Shown one piece after another: positions 12,404-22,642 of a stretch of DNA of 64,000 nt. The notes under the pieces were generated by a model. The model was not told where the DNA came from, ran no database searches, and was given only the letters and a program-made list of their open reading frames with translations. A program made the translations under genes and the position numbers. This DNA is from Microplitis mediator (taxonomy: Eukaryota > Arthropoda > Insecta > Hymenoptera > Braconidae): assembly GCF_029852145.1 (NCBI RefSeq), contig NC_079974.1, forward strand, positions 14,571,041 through 14,635,040, given 5' to 3'. Each line of letters begins with the position of its first letter. The first letter of the stretch is position 1.

Positions 12404-13398
12404 TACCTTGAATATCATTAAAAACAAAAAGACAGCGTATTTTAGTCCTCGAAAACTTAGTATTTCCTTAGATACTCCCTTTAGCCCCCCCCCCCTCCCC
12501 TAAGTAGTGACTTCTGATCTTCATTATCATCGTCGTTTAAATTAGACAATTCATCATCGAGCCAATCTCACTATAACCACAGCTGCACTCAACAGACACG
12601 ACAAAACACTGAATATTTTTTTTGTGAGTGACTTTAGCTGTTGGGCCCCAGGAGGCCTTTACATTACATTAAAGTTAGCTGTCACCTGACCAATTTTTAA
12701 TTTTATTTAACAATTAAATTAATTCTAAAAAATTATTTTAAAAAAAATGAAAAAACAGTTAGCCGGTGTCTAAAAATTTCTAGAATTTTTTTTAATTGAA
12801 AAAATTACTACAAAAAAATAAAAAAAAATTTTCATTTGTAAAAAAACTTGAAAAACTATAAATGCAATTTTCAAAAAGTATTTTTTAGTTCTAATTAATA
12901 AATGAAAAAAAAAACTTAAAAACGTCGGCTAACTTTAGTATAATTTTTAAAAAATTGCATTTTTAATTTTTCAAAATTATTACATGTCAATTTTTGTTAT
13001 CATAATCCCGACTAGAATTTTTCATAAGGGCATGACGAGGTCCTTATCGGGTTAACCTTATTTCAAATAAGGTCCCGATCAGGGTATCCTGACGAGGATC
13101 CTGATATGGATGTAACGCTTAAGACCCATGAGGTCCTTATCGGGATTGCCTTATCAGGACCTTACCAGTATATCCTCATCACGTCCTTATCAGGATTGCT
13201 TTATCAGGTCCTTACAAAGATATCCTCATCGAATCCTTATCAGGATTACCTTATTAGTAATTATTTTTAAAAAAATATTAAATTGCAAAAAAAAAATAAG
13301 AGAATTTTAATTCGATCGAGAATGTTATCTATTGTATTGAGAGCATTAATTAGAGGAAGTAAACATATTTTTTATTGATGAAAAAATCCCGATAACTG

Positions 13399-13458
13399 CT
13401 GGGCTCGAACCTGCGTCCTTTCAATTCAAAGTCATCGATGCTATCCACTGGGCTGACA
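13399..13458 (-). other. tRNA-like module (A/B-box-like)
   Basis: On the minus strand GTCAGCCCAGTGGATAGCA (A-box/D-arm-like) is followed about 40 bp later by AGGTTCGAGCCC, a near-perfect B box. It lies in the centre of the 13007-14052 TIR element between its two minisatellite halves. It looks tRNA-derived, but I could not fold a full acceptor stem. Confidence 0.6.
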
Positions 13459-13639
13459 TACACATGTGATCTTGAAAGTGTAAATATAATATTCATTATG
13501 ATGTCAAAGAATAACTGATAAAGAAGTAAAAAATCTGTGCTACAATGATTGACGTGATTTTTATATAATATTCTTTTGTACTTTTTTTAATTTTGAGCCT
13601 GTAAATGAAATATTTATAGAGATGGGATCACTTTTTTTT

Positions 13640-13970
13640 GAATAAGGATATCCAGATAAGGTCCTGATCAGGAACTCATCAGGTTGACCCGATGGCAAAT
13701 AACTTTTTTTTTGATAAGAATATCCTGACGAGGCCCTGATCAGGAACTCGTCAGGTTGACCCGATGGCAAATAACTTTTTTTTTTATAAGAATATCCTGA
13801 CGAGGCCCTGATCAGGAACTCGTCGGGTTGACCCGGTGGCAAATAACTTTTTTTTGAATGATATCCTGATGAGGTCCTGATCAGGAACTCGTCGGGTTAA
13901 CCCGGTGGCAAATAACTTTTTTTTGAATAAGGATATCCTGATGAGGTCCTGATCAGGAACTTGTCAGGTT
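13640..13970 (+). repeat. ~85-bp minisatellite, core CCTGATCAGGAACTCGTC
   Basis: There are about four units of the form GATATCCTGACGAGGTCCTGATCAGGAACTCGTC, then GGTTGACCCGATGGCAAATA, then a T-run. TCCTGATCAGGA is a perfect palindrome. Confidence 0.8.
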
Positions 13971-14439
13971 TGCCCTAATAAGGCAAACCTTATTATAACC
14001 CGATAAGGTCCTTATGGTACTTCAGGCAAATCAGGAAGAAATTCTAGTCGGGTATATTTATTTGTTAACAAAAGTTATAAAAATTATAAAATATCTGCTC
14101 AATTAATTTTTATGGCCTTAACAGCGCAGTCGGTCTCACTCAGTCTCATATGCGTGGATAAGGCTCTCGCGCTCCCACCCACAGAGGTATTAAAATTGAT
14201 TTTAGGGGATGATTGGCCCCTTGGATCGGTCTGTCTTCTTGTCAAAGGTTTTAAAATAGTTGTCCGGTGAACATATATAAAAATGGAGCATCAGAGTTTA
14301 CGTGAAGTTGACTAATTATTTAGGGAGCTTTAAAGCGTCTGCAAAGCAATATGGCCGACGGAAAGTGTCTAGCCCTGGTTAAAAAAGAGAATTAAAGAGG
14401 ATTAAAAATTAATTGAATCCTTTTTAATTCTCTTCAGAG

Positions 14440-15225
14440 AATTAAATAGAATTAAGGAGAATTCATATTTAGAAATTTTTCATACTTTTAAATTCTCTTC
14501 AGAGGATTAAATAGAATTAAGGAGAATTCATACTTTGAAATTTTTAATACTTTTAAATTCTCTTTAGAGAATTAAATAGAATTAAGGAGAATTCATATTT
14601 TGAAATTTTTAGTACTTTTAAATTCTCTTTAGAGAATTAAATAGAATTAAGGAGAATTCATATTTTGAAATTTTTAATACTTTTAAATTCTCTTCAGAGA
14701 ATTAAATAGAATTAAGGAGAATTCATATTTTGAAATTTTCAATACTTTTAAATTCTCTTCAGAGAATTAAATAGAATTAAGTAGAATTCATATTTTGAAA
14801 TTTTTAGTACTTTTAAATTCTCTTTAGAGAATTAAATAGAATTGAGGAGAATTCATATTTTGAAATTTTTAATACTTTTTAATTCTCTTCAGAGAATTCA
14901 ATCGAATTGAGGAGAATTCATATTTTGAAATTTTTAATACTTTCAAATTCTCTTCAGAGAATTAAATAGAATTGAGGAGAGTTCATATTTTGAAATTTTT
15001 AATACTTTTTAATTCTCTTCAGAGAATTCAATCGAATTGAGGAGAATTCATATTTTAAAATTTTTAATACTTTTAAATTCTCTTCAGAGAATTAAATAGA
15101 ATTGAGGAGAATTCATATTTTGTAATTTTTAATACTTTTTAATTCTCTTCAGAGAATTAAATCGAATTGAGGAGAATTCATATTTTGAAATTTTTAATGC
15201 TTTTTAATTCTCTTCATATTAATCG
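14440..15225 (+). repeat. ~62-bp tandem array, left arm of the 3.4-kb element
   Basis: About a dozen units of the form TTTTAAATTCTCTTCAGAGA, then ATTAAATAGAATTAAGGAGA, then ATTCATATTTTGAAATT. AATTCTCTTCAGAGAATT is an inverted repeat inside every unit, so each unit can form its own hairpin. Confidence 0.85.
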
Positions 15226-15239
15226 AAAAGAATAAAGAA

Positions 15240-15690
15240 CTATTCTCAAGAAAAATATAGAGAGCCCGAACTGGGATGGATATCCGGAATTGTCCATGGG
15301 GAAGACCACTGGTTATACCAAAAATAATATATTATCTATACCAGATATATATATATAGGACATGGTGCAGGGTATACTGCGCCACTACCAGTAGGTACTT
15401 CCCACTCTGCTACGCAAAGTTCACTTGGTAGCAGTAGAGTGAAGACTGACGATTAACGTCCGCTGCATTTGCTTTTAACACTTCTACTATAAGTGTCCAT
15501 ATCCAAGAAGCCCGCACGCTCTAGCGGTGAGCGCGGAACTAACTTTCGCTCACTTACTCTCTCCCGCCAGATTGTCGGTCGGCGAGCGTCTCACGATCAC
15601 TCTTACATTTTTTTCCCGTTGCCTTTTTCTCTTTTAATTACTTTTTTTTTCCACAAATTTCTCCATAAAAAAAAATAAAATTTCACGTAT
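15240..15690 (+). other. GC-richer unique module inside the 3.4-kb element
   Basis: This is the only non-repetitive part of the element, with words such as GCCCGCACGCTCTAGCGGTG and CCCGCCAGATTGTCGGTCGG. A 61-codon frame (15493-15678) is not recognisable and ends in homopolymers. It could be captured host DNA or the element's own regulatory core. Confidence 0.35.
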
Positions 15691-15778
15691 AAAAGTATTA
15701 TTTCTTTTCTTTCCCAGAATAAAATTTTAATATATAAATAATTACTAATCATTATTATTTTGTTTTTTCAAAGTTTAA

Positions 15779-16219
15779 GGCCATTCTCAGACAGTGCCCC
15801 CCACTTTTTAAAAATTTTGAATGACTTTCAACTGTTATAAGCGTATCAAATTTTTAGCAATTAATTAAAAAAAAATTGAAGCATTAATTGAAAAAAAGAC
15901 AACGTAGTTGTAATTTCGCCGATATATAAATATAAAAAAAAAATTATTTACACTTGATATCAATTCGAAGTTAAACAAAATTCGTTAAATAAATTTTCGT
16001 GAAATCGTCCTGTCAATTTTATAATTAGAATTTTTTAATTTTGTTGGGTAAGTAATTTTTTCTAAATTCTATATCGCAACGAAATTACGACTACGTTGTC
16101 CTTTTTTCAATTAAAATTTTGATTTTTTTTTAATTGATTGATAAAATTTTAATAAGGTTATGATAGTTGAAAGTCATTGCATATTTTTAAAAAGTGGGGG
16201 GCACTGTCTGAGAATGCCC
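15779..16219. mobile_element. 441-bp full-length inverted-repeat MITE
   Basis: The ends are GGCCATTCTCAGACAGTGCC and, at the right, the complement of GGGCATTCTCAGACAGTGCC. Complementarity continues inward through CCCCCCACTTTTTAAAAAT and again around GACAACGTAGT. The flanks are TTAA (15775-15778) and TTGA (16220-16223), suggesting a decayed TTAA duplication (piggyBac- or Kolobok-like). It is nested in the 3.4-kb element. Confidence 0.6.
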
Positions 16220-16249
16220 TTGAAAGAAAAATAATTTTTTTTGTTATGG

Positions 16250-17660
16250 TTACAATTCTCTCGAATTCTCAGCGAGAACAGGAATTGCAACATGACTTTG
16301 AAATTAAAAAAAAATAAGATGGAATACAACTTTTTCGAATCCTGGTTTATTCTCTCGAATTCTCGGGAAAAACAGAAATTGCAACATGACTTTAAAATTA
16401 AAAAAAATTAAATGGAATATAACTTTTTCGGATCCTGTTTTATTCTCTCGAATTCACGGGAAGAAAAGAAATTGCAACATTATTTTAAAATTAAAAAGAA
16501 TTAGTTAGAATTGAATTTTTCCCGAATCCTCTTTTATTCTCTTGAATCCTCTGCGAGAACAGAAATTCAAAGTTATTTTAGAATTAAAAAGGATTAGTTA
16601 GAATTAAACTTTTTCCAATCCTCTTTTATTCTCTTGAATCCTCCACGAGAACAGAAATTCAAAGTTATTTTAGAATTAAAAAGAATTAGTTAGGATTAAA
16701 CTTTTTTGAATCCTCTTTTATTCACTTGAATCCTCCGCGAGGACAGAAATTCAAAATTTTTTTAGAATTAAAAAGAATTAGTTAGGATTAAACTTTTTTG
16801 AATCCTCTTTTATTCTCTTGAATCCTCCGCGAGGACAGAAATTCAAAGTTATTTTAGAATTAAAAAGAATTAGTTAGGATTAAACTTTTTAGAATTCTCT
16901 TTTATTCTCTTGAATCCTTCTCGGGAACAGAAATTTAATATTAATTTGGATTTAAAAAGGATTAGTTAGAATTAAACTTTTTCCAATCCTCTTTTATTCT
17001 CTTGAATCCTCCGCGAGAACAGAAATTTAAAGTTATTTTAGAATAAAAAAGAATTAGTTAGGATTAAACTTTTTTGAATCCTCTTTTATTCTCTTGAATC
17101 CTCCACGAGAACAGAAATTCAAAGTTATTTTAGAATTAAAAAGAATTAGTTAGGATTAAACTTTTTAGAATCCTCTTTTATTCTCTTGAATCCTCCACGA
17201 GAACAGAAATTCAAAGTTATTTTAGAATTGAAAAGGATTAGTTAGGATTAAACTTTGTTGAATCCTCTTTTATTCTCTTGAATCCTCCACGAGAACAGAA
17301 ATTCAAAGTTATTTTAGGATTAAAAAGAATTAGTTAGGATTAAACTTTTTTGAATCCTCTTTTATTCTCTTGAATCCTCCACGAGAACAGAAATTCAAAG
17401 TTATTTTAGAATTAAAAAGAATTAGTTAGGATTAAACTTTTTAGAATCCTCTTTTATTCTCTTGAATCCTCCACGAGAACAGATATTCAAAGTTATTTTA
17501 GAATTAAAAAGAATTAGTTAGAATTAAACTTTTTGAATCCTCTTTTATTCTCTTGAATCCTCTGCGCGATCAGAAATTGCAATATTATTTTAGAATTCAA
17601 AAGGATAAGTTAGGATTAAAAATATTTAATCCTTTTTTATTCTTTTTAATCCTAAAACGA
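16250..17660 (+). repeat. ~92-bp tandem array, right arm of the 3.4-kb element
   Basis: About 14 units of the form AATCCTCTTTTATTCTCTTG, then AATCCTCCACGAGAACAGAA, then ATTCAAAGTTATTTTAGAAT, then TAAAAAGAATTAGTTAGGAT. The unit differs from the left array in length and sequence, but both are built on GAATTCTC/GGATT words. Confidence 0.85.
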
Positions 17661-18050
17661 TAATAATTTTGTCGCTAGATGATGGAGAATTAAAAAGGAT
17701 TCATTTCATGTTCGATCTGAATTCTCCGGAGAATTAAGAGTATTAAAGAGTATTGAGGAGTATTAAGTATGTGTGCTTTTTTAATCCTTTTTAATTCACT
17801 TTTTTAACCAGGGAGGGTATTGACGACTTATTTTTCACTATATTGTTTAAAACATACGTGAAAATCAGCCATGAGAAATTATGTGAAGTAAGTAATGTTT
17901 TTATGTACCTTGATCACCTGATACCTAGAAATTGGCCGTTTGACCAAGTTAGCAGGTAGGCATACGATCGTAGTACATACTAACACTACTCAATCGTCCA
18001 CATTTCGTCCGTCAGAAAATACGTGACGTCTGCCGGCCCTGGGATCTTGC

Positions 18051-18296
18051 TCTATAGTATATTCTATTTTACATCGTGGCATTAGTATTTATTATCAATG
18101 CTTCCATAAATAATTATTCTTAGAAATTAAACTTGGACTTCAAAAAAATTGTTTTCATAAAAAGTATAGTCTCTACTATATGAACAAAAATTTACAATTT
18201 ATTTAATACATTCCATAGGAATTTACTTATATATGGTTCTATATAATTATATATAGTTATATATAATTATATAAGGCCATTTTCCATATATAATTA
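18051..18296. other. AT-rich sequence, no gene seen
   Basis: This is short AT-rich DNA ending in a TATATAATTATA block. That block continues after the foldback element at 19300-19335 and ends in a CCCCGGG word, so the foldback element probably landed inside an older AT-rich MITE. Confidence 0.45.
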
Positions 18297-19299
18297 TTAG
18301 GGTGCTTCATTTCGGAGCCAGATTTTTTTTTTTTTAAGTGCATGTGGAAAAAACTATAGTTCAACACAAAACAAAAATTTTCGCGCATGAAAAAACATTC
18401 TATGTCGATTACAGACCTAGCTTATTAAAAAATTCGATTTTCCCATTTAAATAACATGGGAAAATTTTTTTTTTTAGCTTTAAGTATTTTTAACCTCGTT
18501 AACAAATCAATAGATCAAACAGACTAATACATATTTTTGTAGGAAATCGAACGCTCTACAAAAAAGGTCTCTTATCATTTTTCGATAAATCCATCTGCTT
18601 CAAAGTTATTAGAGCTCAAAATAAAGTTGGAGGTCGTTTTACTTTTCCGGTGAAACTATCAGACTTATCACAAAATGTTATAGGATCTTTTTTGTTGCCA
18701 ATTTTATCCTCTACAAATTATTATCAGTAAAGTTTTTTCAAATTCCGCATTGTTTTCTAGTTATTTTTATTTCAATGTCGAGCTCTTGAATCCGATCAGA
18801 ACCACTTTTTTAAGAGCTTGAAATTAAAATAAAAATAACTAGAAAACAATGCGGAATTTGAAAAAACTTTACTGATAATGATTTGTAAAGAATAAAATTG
18901 GCAACGAAAAAGACTCTATAACATTTTGTGATAAGTCTGATAGTTTCACCGGAAAAGTAAAAAAGTCTCCAACTTTACTTCGAGCTCTAATAACTTTTGA
19001 ATAGATGGATTTATCGAAAAATGATAGGAGACCTTTTTTGTAGAACGTTCGATTTCCTACAAAAATATGTATTAATCTATTTCATCTATTGATTTGTTAA
19101 CGAGGTTAAAAATACTTACAGCTAAAAAAAAAATTTTTCCATGTTATTTAAATGGAAAAATCTAATTTTTCAATAAGCGAGGTCTGTAATCGACATGTAA
19201 TTTTTTTTCATGCGCGAAAATTTTTGTTTTGTGTTGAACTATACTTTTTTCCATATGCACTTGAAAAAAAAAATCTGGCTCCGAAATGAAGCACCCTAA
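18297..19299. mobile_element. 1-kb foldback element, ~490-bp arms
   Basis: The two halves are reverse complements almost to the centre. The ends are TTAGGGTGCTTCATTTCGGA and its complement, flanked by TA (18295-18296 and 19300-19301; the exact boundary is ambiguous by a base). The loop lies near 18785-18825. Partial relatives lie at 42460-42522, 43391-43465 and 63575-64000. No reading frame is conserved between the halves. A transcript would form long double-stranded RNA. Confidence 0.85.
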
Positions 19300-19460
19300 T
19301 AATTATATATAATTATATATAATTTTTTTTCCCCGGGATCGCACATGACTGATTCATATCATATATATGAGTTGATACTCATATATAGTTATATGTAGAA
19401 GTCTATAGATGATCAGACCTGATCACGCTCAATTGATATGAAACCTAAATATATACATAT

Positions 19461-19717
19461 TGTAGTAATTGGTATCTTAAATTAATATCACTTATACACT
19501 ATAATGATAACACACTTATATTAGAAATAATAACACCACAATTAACAGCAGTAAAAAAAAGCAAGAGCAATATATAGTTTATTGAGATACAATGTTTGCT
19601 GTTTAACTGTCAAAATAAGACTGACTGACTTTAATCGCGCATCTATAAAACAAGAGAAGAAGGCATTTGTTTTCTAGCTATTCAAATATTTAAAAGATCA
19701 GTTTCACATTCGTTACA
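19461..19717 (-). mobile_element. Solo LTR, 257 bp, ATAT target duplication
   Basis: On the minus strand it starts TGTAACGAATGTGAAAC and ends TACTACA, with ATAT on both sides (19457-19460 and 19718-19721). A homologous copy lies on the plus strand at 52215-52472. The shared part includes TTCAATAAACTATA or its variant TCTCAATAAACTATA, a polyadenylation-signal-like site. It looks like a small Ty1/copia- or Ty3/gypsy-type LTR; the internal region is gone. Confidence 0.65.
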
Positions 19718-19726
19718 ATATATATA

Positions 19727-20227
19727 GGGTGGGGAGGGGCAAAGCTGGGTACTTAAGGAAATACTAAGTTTTTTCAGGACTAAAATACTCTAAATCTTTT
19801 TTTTTTCTAATGATATTCAAAGTAAATAGACAAAATTTTCAATGGCCTTAAAAAAAAAATTCATTTTTGTAGGCAAAATAGGGTACCCCCTGAAAAATGT
19901 AAAAAAAAAAAAAAAATTCTGGATATTAAATAAGTTTGATTTCATTAAAATTTTTTGTGAAATATTTACATTAAGAAAAATAATATTTTATACAATTATT
20001 GGATGCAAAGGAAGATAAAAAAGTTTTTAATAGTTTATATCATAATACAAGAGTCATTAACATTTTTCGACCGACACTCGATTTTTGAAAAAGTTTAAGG
20101 AAAAAAATTCAAAATACTGCTCAATTATATTTACAGAAGTAATTTTGGAATGGTTAAAATACATTTAAAATATAAAATTTTTTTTTTTTCTAAAATTTTG
20201 GGAGTACCTCGTTTTGCCTACCCCCAC
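19727..20227. mobile_element. GGGG-TIR element, cut by the hAT-bearing duplication
   Basis: It starts GGGTGGGGAGGGGC after TA (19725-19726) and shares GGGTACTTAAGGAAATACTA and GGACTAAAATAC with the complement of 12404-12499. It ends in CGTTTTGCCTACCCCC, where the inverted hAT copy begins. Confidence 0.6.
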
Positions 20228-22219
20228 TAGTGATGAGCAAAGCAAGACCAAGACCAAGACTAAGACAGTCTTGGTAACGGTCTTGGTCTTGCATGTCCGG
20301 TCTTGGTCTTGGCCTTGCTCAAATACTTGTAGTCTTGGTCTTGGTCTCGGTCTTGCGTATTCAGTCTTGGTCTTGGTCTTGGTCTTCCTCAAATAATCTG
20401 CTATTTATTACTTACTTCGTTTTGGAAATTTTTTAAGGCTTTTTAAAAATATAAATTATAAATGATCAATAATCAATATCTATAATTAATTAAGCTTTAT
20501 TTTACAATAATCAAAAAATTTTACCGTATTCTATTAATTTTAATACTTATATATTATTATAATATAATATACGTTACTTATACGCATATATTTATTATTT
20601 TTTATTTAGTGACCAAGAATTGATGCACAATAGCCATTGAGCCGACTCGTTATTCAATCTATTGCGATGTTTTCGTATCACAAGAGATGCTTTCGAAAAC
20701 AAACTCTCAGCTGGGATAGATGTAGCCGAAGTTGACAAAAAATATCGAGCCATTTTTGCCAAAATAGGATATTGAAGCTCATGATGTTTCCACCAAAGTA
20801 GTATATCTTCGTTGCTCAATGCTGTAGGCTGACTCAAGTACTGTTCTAACTCTTTTCTGGAGAGTTGAGAAGCTGACGAAGAAGATGGAGCTGAATATAA
20901 TTTATTGAAATCAATAGTGTCTTCATCTTCCTGACACTCTTCACTTATATCCATTGATAATCCTCCTACTGGCTCTTGAAGTCGATATTCTTCAAATAAC
21001 TTCTCAAACCGTTTTTGGCTTTCATATTTAATCTCCGATCCCCATGGTGTTAAATCGAACGTTTCTACTTTATGTTTAGGATCTAAAATTAGCGTTGTCC
21101 AATAAAACCAATTAGTTTTTTTATAATGCTTGAGCATTTTATCTCTAGCAGCTTGGAAATCTAGAATAAGCTGCTCATCTATTGCAGTGCGTTTATGGAT
21201 AGAATCTAATTGATTTGTCAAGAATTCTATCCGATTCAGCAGCAGATTGAATGAAACTATAACAAAAGGAAGCGTTGCATACTTATCACCACCAAGTCGA
21301 GACGTCAAATTTATGAAATTAATTAAAAATTTATGAATTCTTTCTTATATTGTCCATTCTTCTTTCCAAACTTTGAAATCGTTCAATTCAGGCACACTAT
21401 TGCATAATGTGACGATACCGTGCTTTAATTTTAAAGCTACCCCAATCATATCATGCGTGGAGTTCCATCTTTTTGGGCAGTCTAGAATTGGGTTCAAATT
21501 AGTCGGTACACTAACTGTTTCACAAGCGGAATGGAATATTTTATTGAGTTTCTCGCTTCTTCTAATTTTACTAAAAATAGAGCGTATTTTCGTGATTGAT
21601 ATACTTGAATCTCCATTACAGTAGTGAAATGCTTGAATTTTCTTAGATGCTTACGATCTTATCATATCGTCCTAAGAAAATGGTATGAATAGTTCTAAGA
21701 GTAACGAAAACTAGAAAACTTACCCTTCCAATTCTTGAACGCATAAATTGACCTTTTAGTGTAAGAAAAAAAAGTACAAAGTACTCGGAGAAAGTAAAAA
21801 TATAAAAAAAATTAGCTTAGCTCTACATCAACCATGTGTTAACCAGACATCGGAAAAGAATAGTTACTTCAAGAATATTCTTGTAGACCCTGTTTTTCAG
21901 ACAATGGTAAGGTTTACCAATGCCTTTTTTATATTCGGTGTTTAAATTTAGTGGAAGAAACTAGAAATTTTAAACACACAAAATTTTTTGTTTCGACAAA
22001 ACTCGTTCATTCTTATATATCCTATTTACAACGGAAGTTATAATTTTTAGTTGAGTCTTGCATTTTGGTCTTGGTCTTGCATTCTCGGTCTTGGTTTCAG
22101 TCTTGTTCTTGTTCATTCAGTCTTGGTCTTGGTCTTGCTAGTTTTTGTATGATATTGGTCTTGGTCTTGGTCTTGCAAAATCGCAAGACCAAGACCAAGA
22201 CAGATTTTGCTCATCACTA
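20228..22219 (-). mobile_element. Second hAT copy, inverted, no target duplication
   Basis: It has the same TAGTGATGAGCAAA ends as the copy at 3133-5138. The flanks do not match: ACCCCCAC on one side, ATTTTAGC on the other. The ATTTTAGC side is the duplicated flank of the first copy. It therefore arrived by duplication or aberrant transposition that carried flanking DNA, not by normal hAT insertion. Confidence 0.85.
20595..21650 (-). pseudogene. hAT transposase, second inverted copy, same stop codon
   Basis: The translated 237-codon C-terminal part is identical to that at 4058-4771, including the hAT dimerisation motifs. The internal stop is at 21345-21347, the exact counterpart of 4019-4021. 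No change has built up in the coding part, so duplication was recent or the copies are kept alike by gene conversion. N-terminal zinc-finger and catalytic portions are missing, so it is non-functional. Confidence 0.85.
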
Positions 22220-22444
22220 ATTTTAGCAATTTCGAAGTATAAATTCAAGCAAAAAAAATACTTTTTACTATATGAAACTGTAATAATAAAATTTTTTTGT
22301 CTCAGGAAATAAAATTTGAAGAATTTGTAGAAAAAAATTACAGTGTGAGATTGTAATTTTTAGAATACAATTTAAAATTATAAAATCTGCTTACTATAGA
22401 GAACTGGACAATATCGAGTGTGAAACTGTAATATTTGTTACTCT

Positions 22445-22584
22445 CTTAAAATGAATCAGTGAAAAGTGCTGCAAATCAGTGAATATTCACTGGATAAACA
22501 ATTTCAAGTATACCACTTATTCAATAACTGTTTATCCAGTAAATATTCACTGATTTGCAGCACTTTTCACGGATTCATTTTAAG
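22445..22584. repeat. Palindrome at the duplication breakpoint, ~55-bp arms
   Basis: The left arm 22445-22499 (containing AGTGCTGCAAATCAGTG) is the complement of 22530-22584 with only about two mismatches; the spacer is about 30 bp. The 2.3-kb duplication ends in this spacer at 22527. The first copy at 2826 keeps only one arm. Confidence 0.85.
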
Positions 22585-22642
22585 ATAGTATGCCTGGATA
22601 AAAGTGTAATTTTTACAGTTTCAAAGTCGCAGCGCTTTACTA

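Larger units (their letters stand above)
8243..12499. mobile_element. GGGG-TIR, TA-flanked element broken by two LTR insertions
   Basis: The left end GGGAAGATGGAGC follows TA at 8241-8242. The right end CCCCTCCCC precedes TA at 12500-12501. The body survives as 8243-9022, 10232-10298 and 12404-12499. Joining the pieces across the two insertions gives continuous homology to the related copy at 19727-20227, for example around GTCTATTTAC and TTGAATATCAT. No coding capacity. Confidence 0.6.
13007..14052. mobile_element. CCCGACTAG-ended TIR element with TCCTGATCAGGA minisatellite and tRNA-like module
   Basis: The ends are CCCGACTAGAATTT and AAATTCTAGTCGGG. Compared with the uninterrupted arm at about 7780, the insertion carries extra TATA-like bases, so the duplication is unclear (AT or TA, or an imperfect 4-bp TAAT/TATA). 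Both halves contain arrays of GATAAGGTCCTTATCGGG and CCTGATCAGGAACTCGTC words. The 93-codon minus-strand frame at 13561-13842 only translates the repeat. Confidence 0.7.
14373..17813. mobile_element. 3.4-kb CCCTGGTTAAAAAAG TIR element with two minisatellite arms, AG target duplication
   Basis: The ends CCCTGGTTAAAAAAG and its complement are flanked by AG (14371-14372 and 17814-17815). The empty site is in the other arm near 7471-7490. The left array is 14440-15225, the right array 16250-17660. Between them sit a GC-richer module (15240-15690) and a separate inverted-repeat MITE (15779-16219). No transposase was seen. A 154-bp relative with CCCTGATTAAAAAA ends lies at 40587. Confidence 0.8.
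12885..18050 (-). repeat. Right arm of the older inverted repeat, interrupted twice
   Basis: The pieces 12885-13006, 14053-14372 and 17814-18050 form the reverse complement of 7228-7910. The interruptions are the elements at 13007-14052 and 14373-17813. One base has been lost next to the second insertion. Confidence 0.8.
20227..22527 (-). repeat. Right arm of the 2.3-kb inverted duplication
   Basis: Reverse complement of 2826-5139. It contains the second hAT copy and about 307 bp that in the first copy lie outside the transposon. The far end falls inside a palindrome (22445-22584). Confidence 0.9.

Noticed and set aside
13561..13842. 93-codon frame with QPDEFLIRASSGYSY-type repeats
   Set aside because: Pure translation of the ~85-bp minisatellite; no start context and no relation outside the array.
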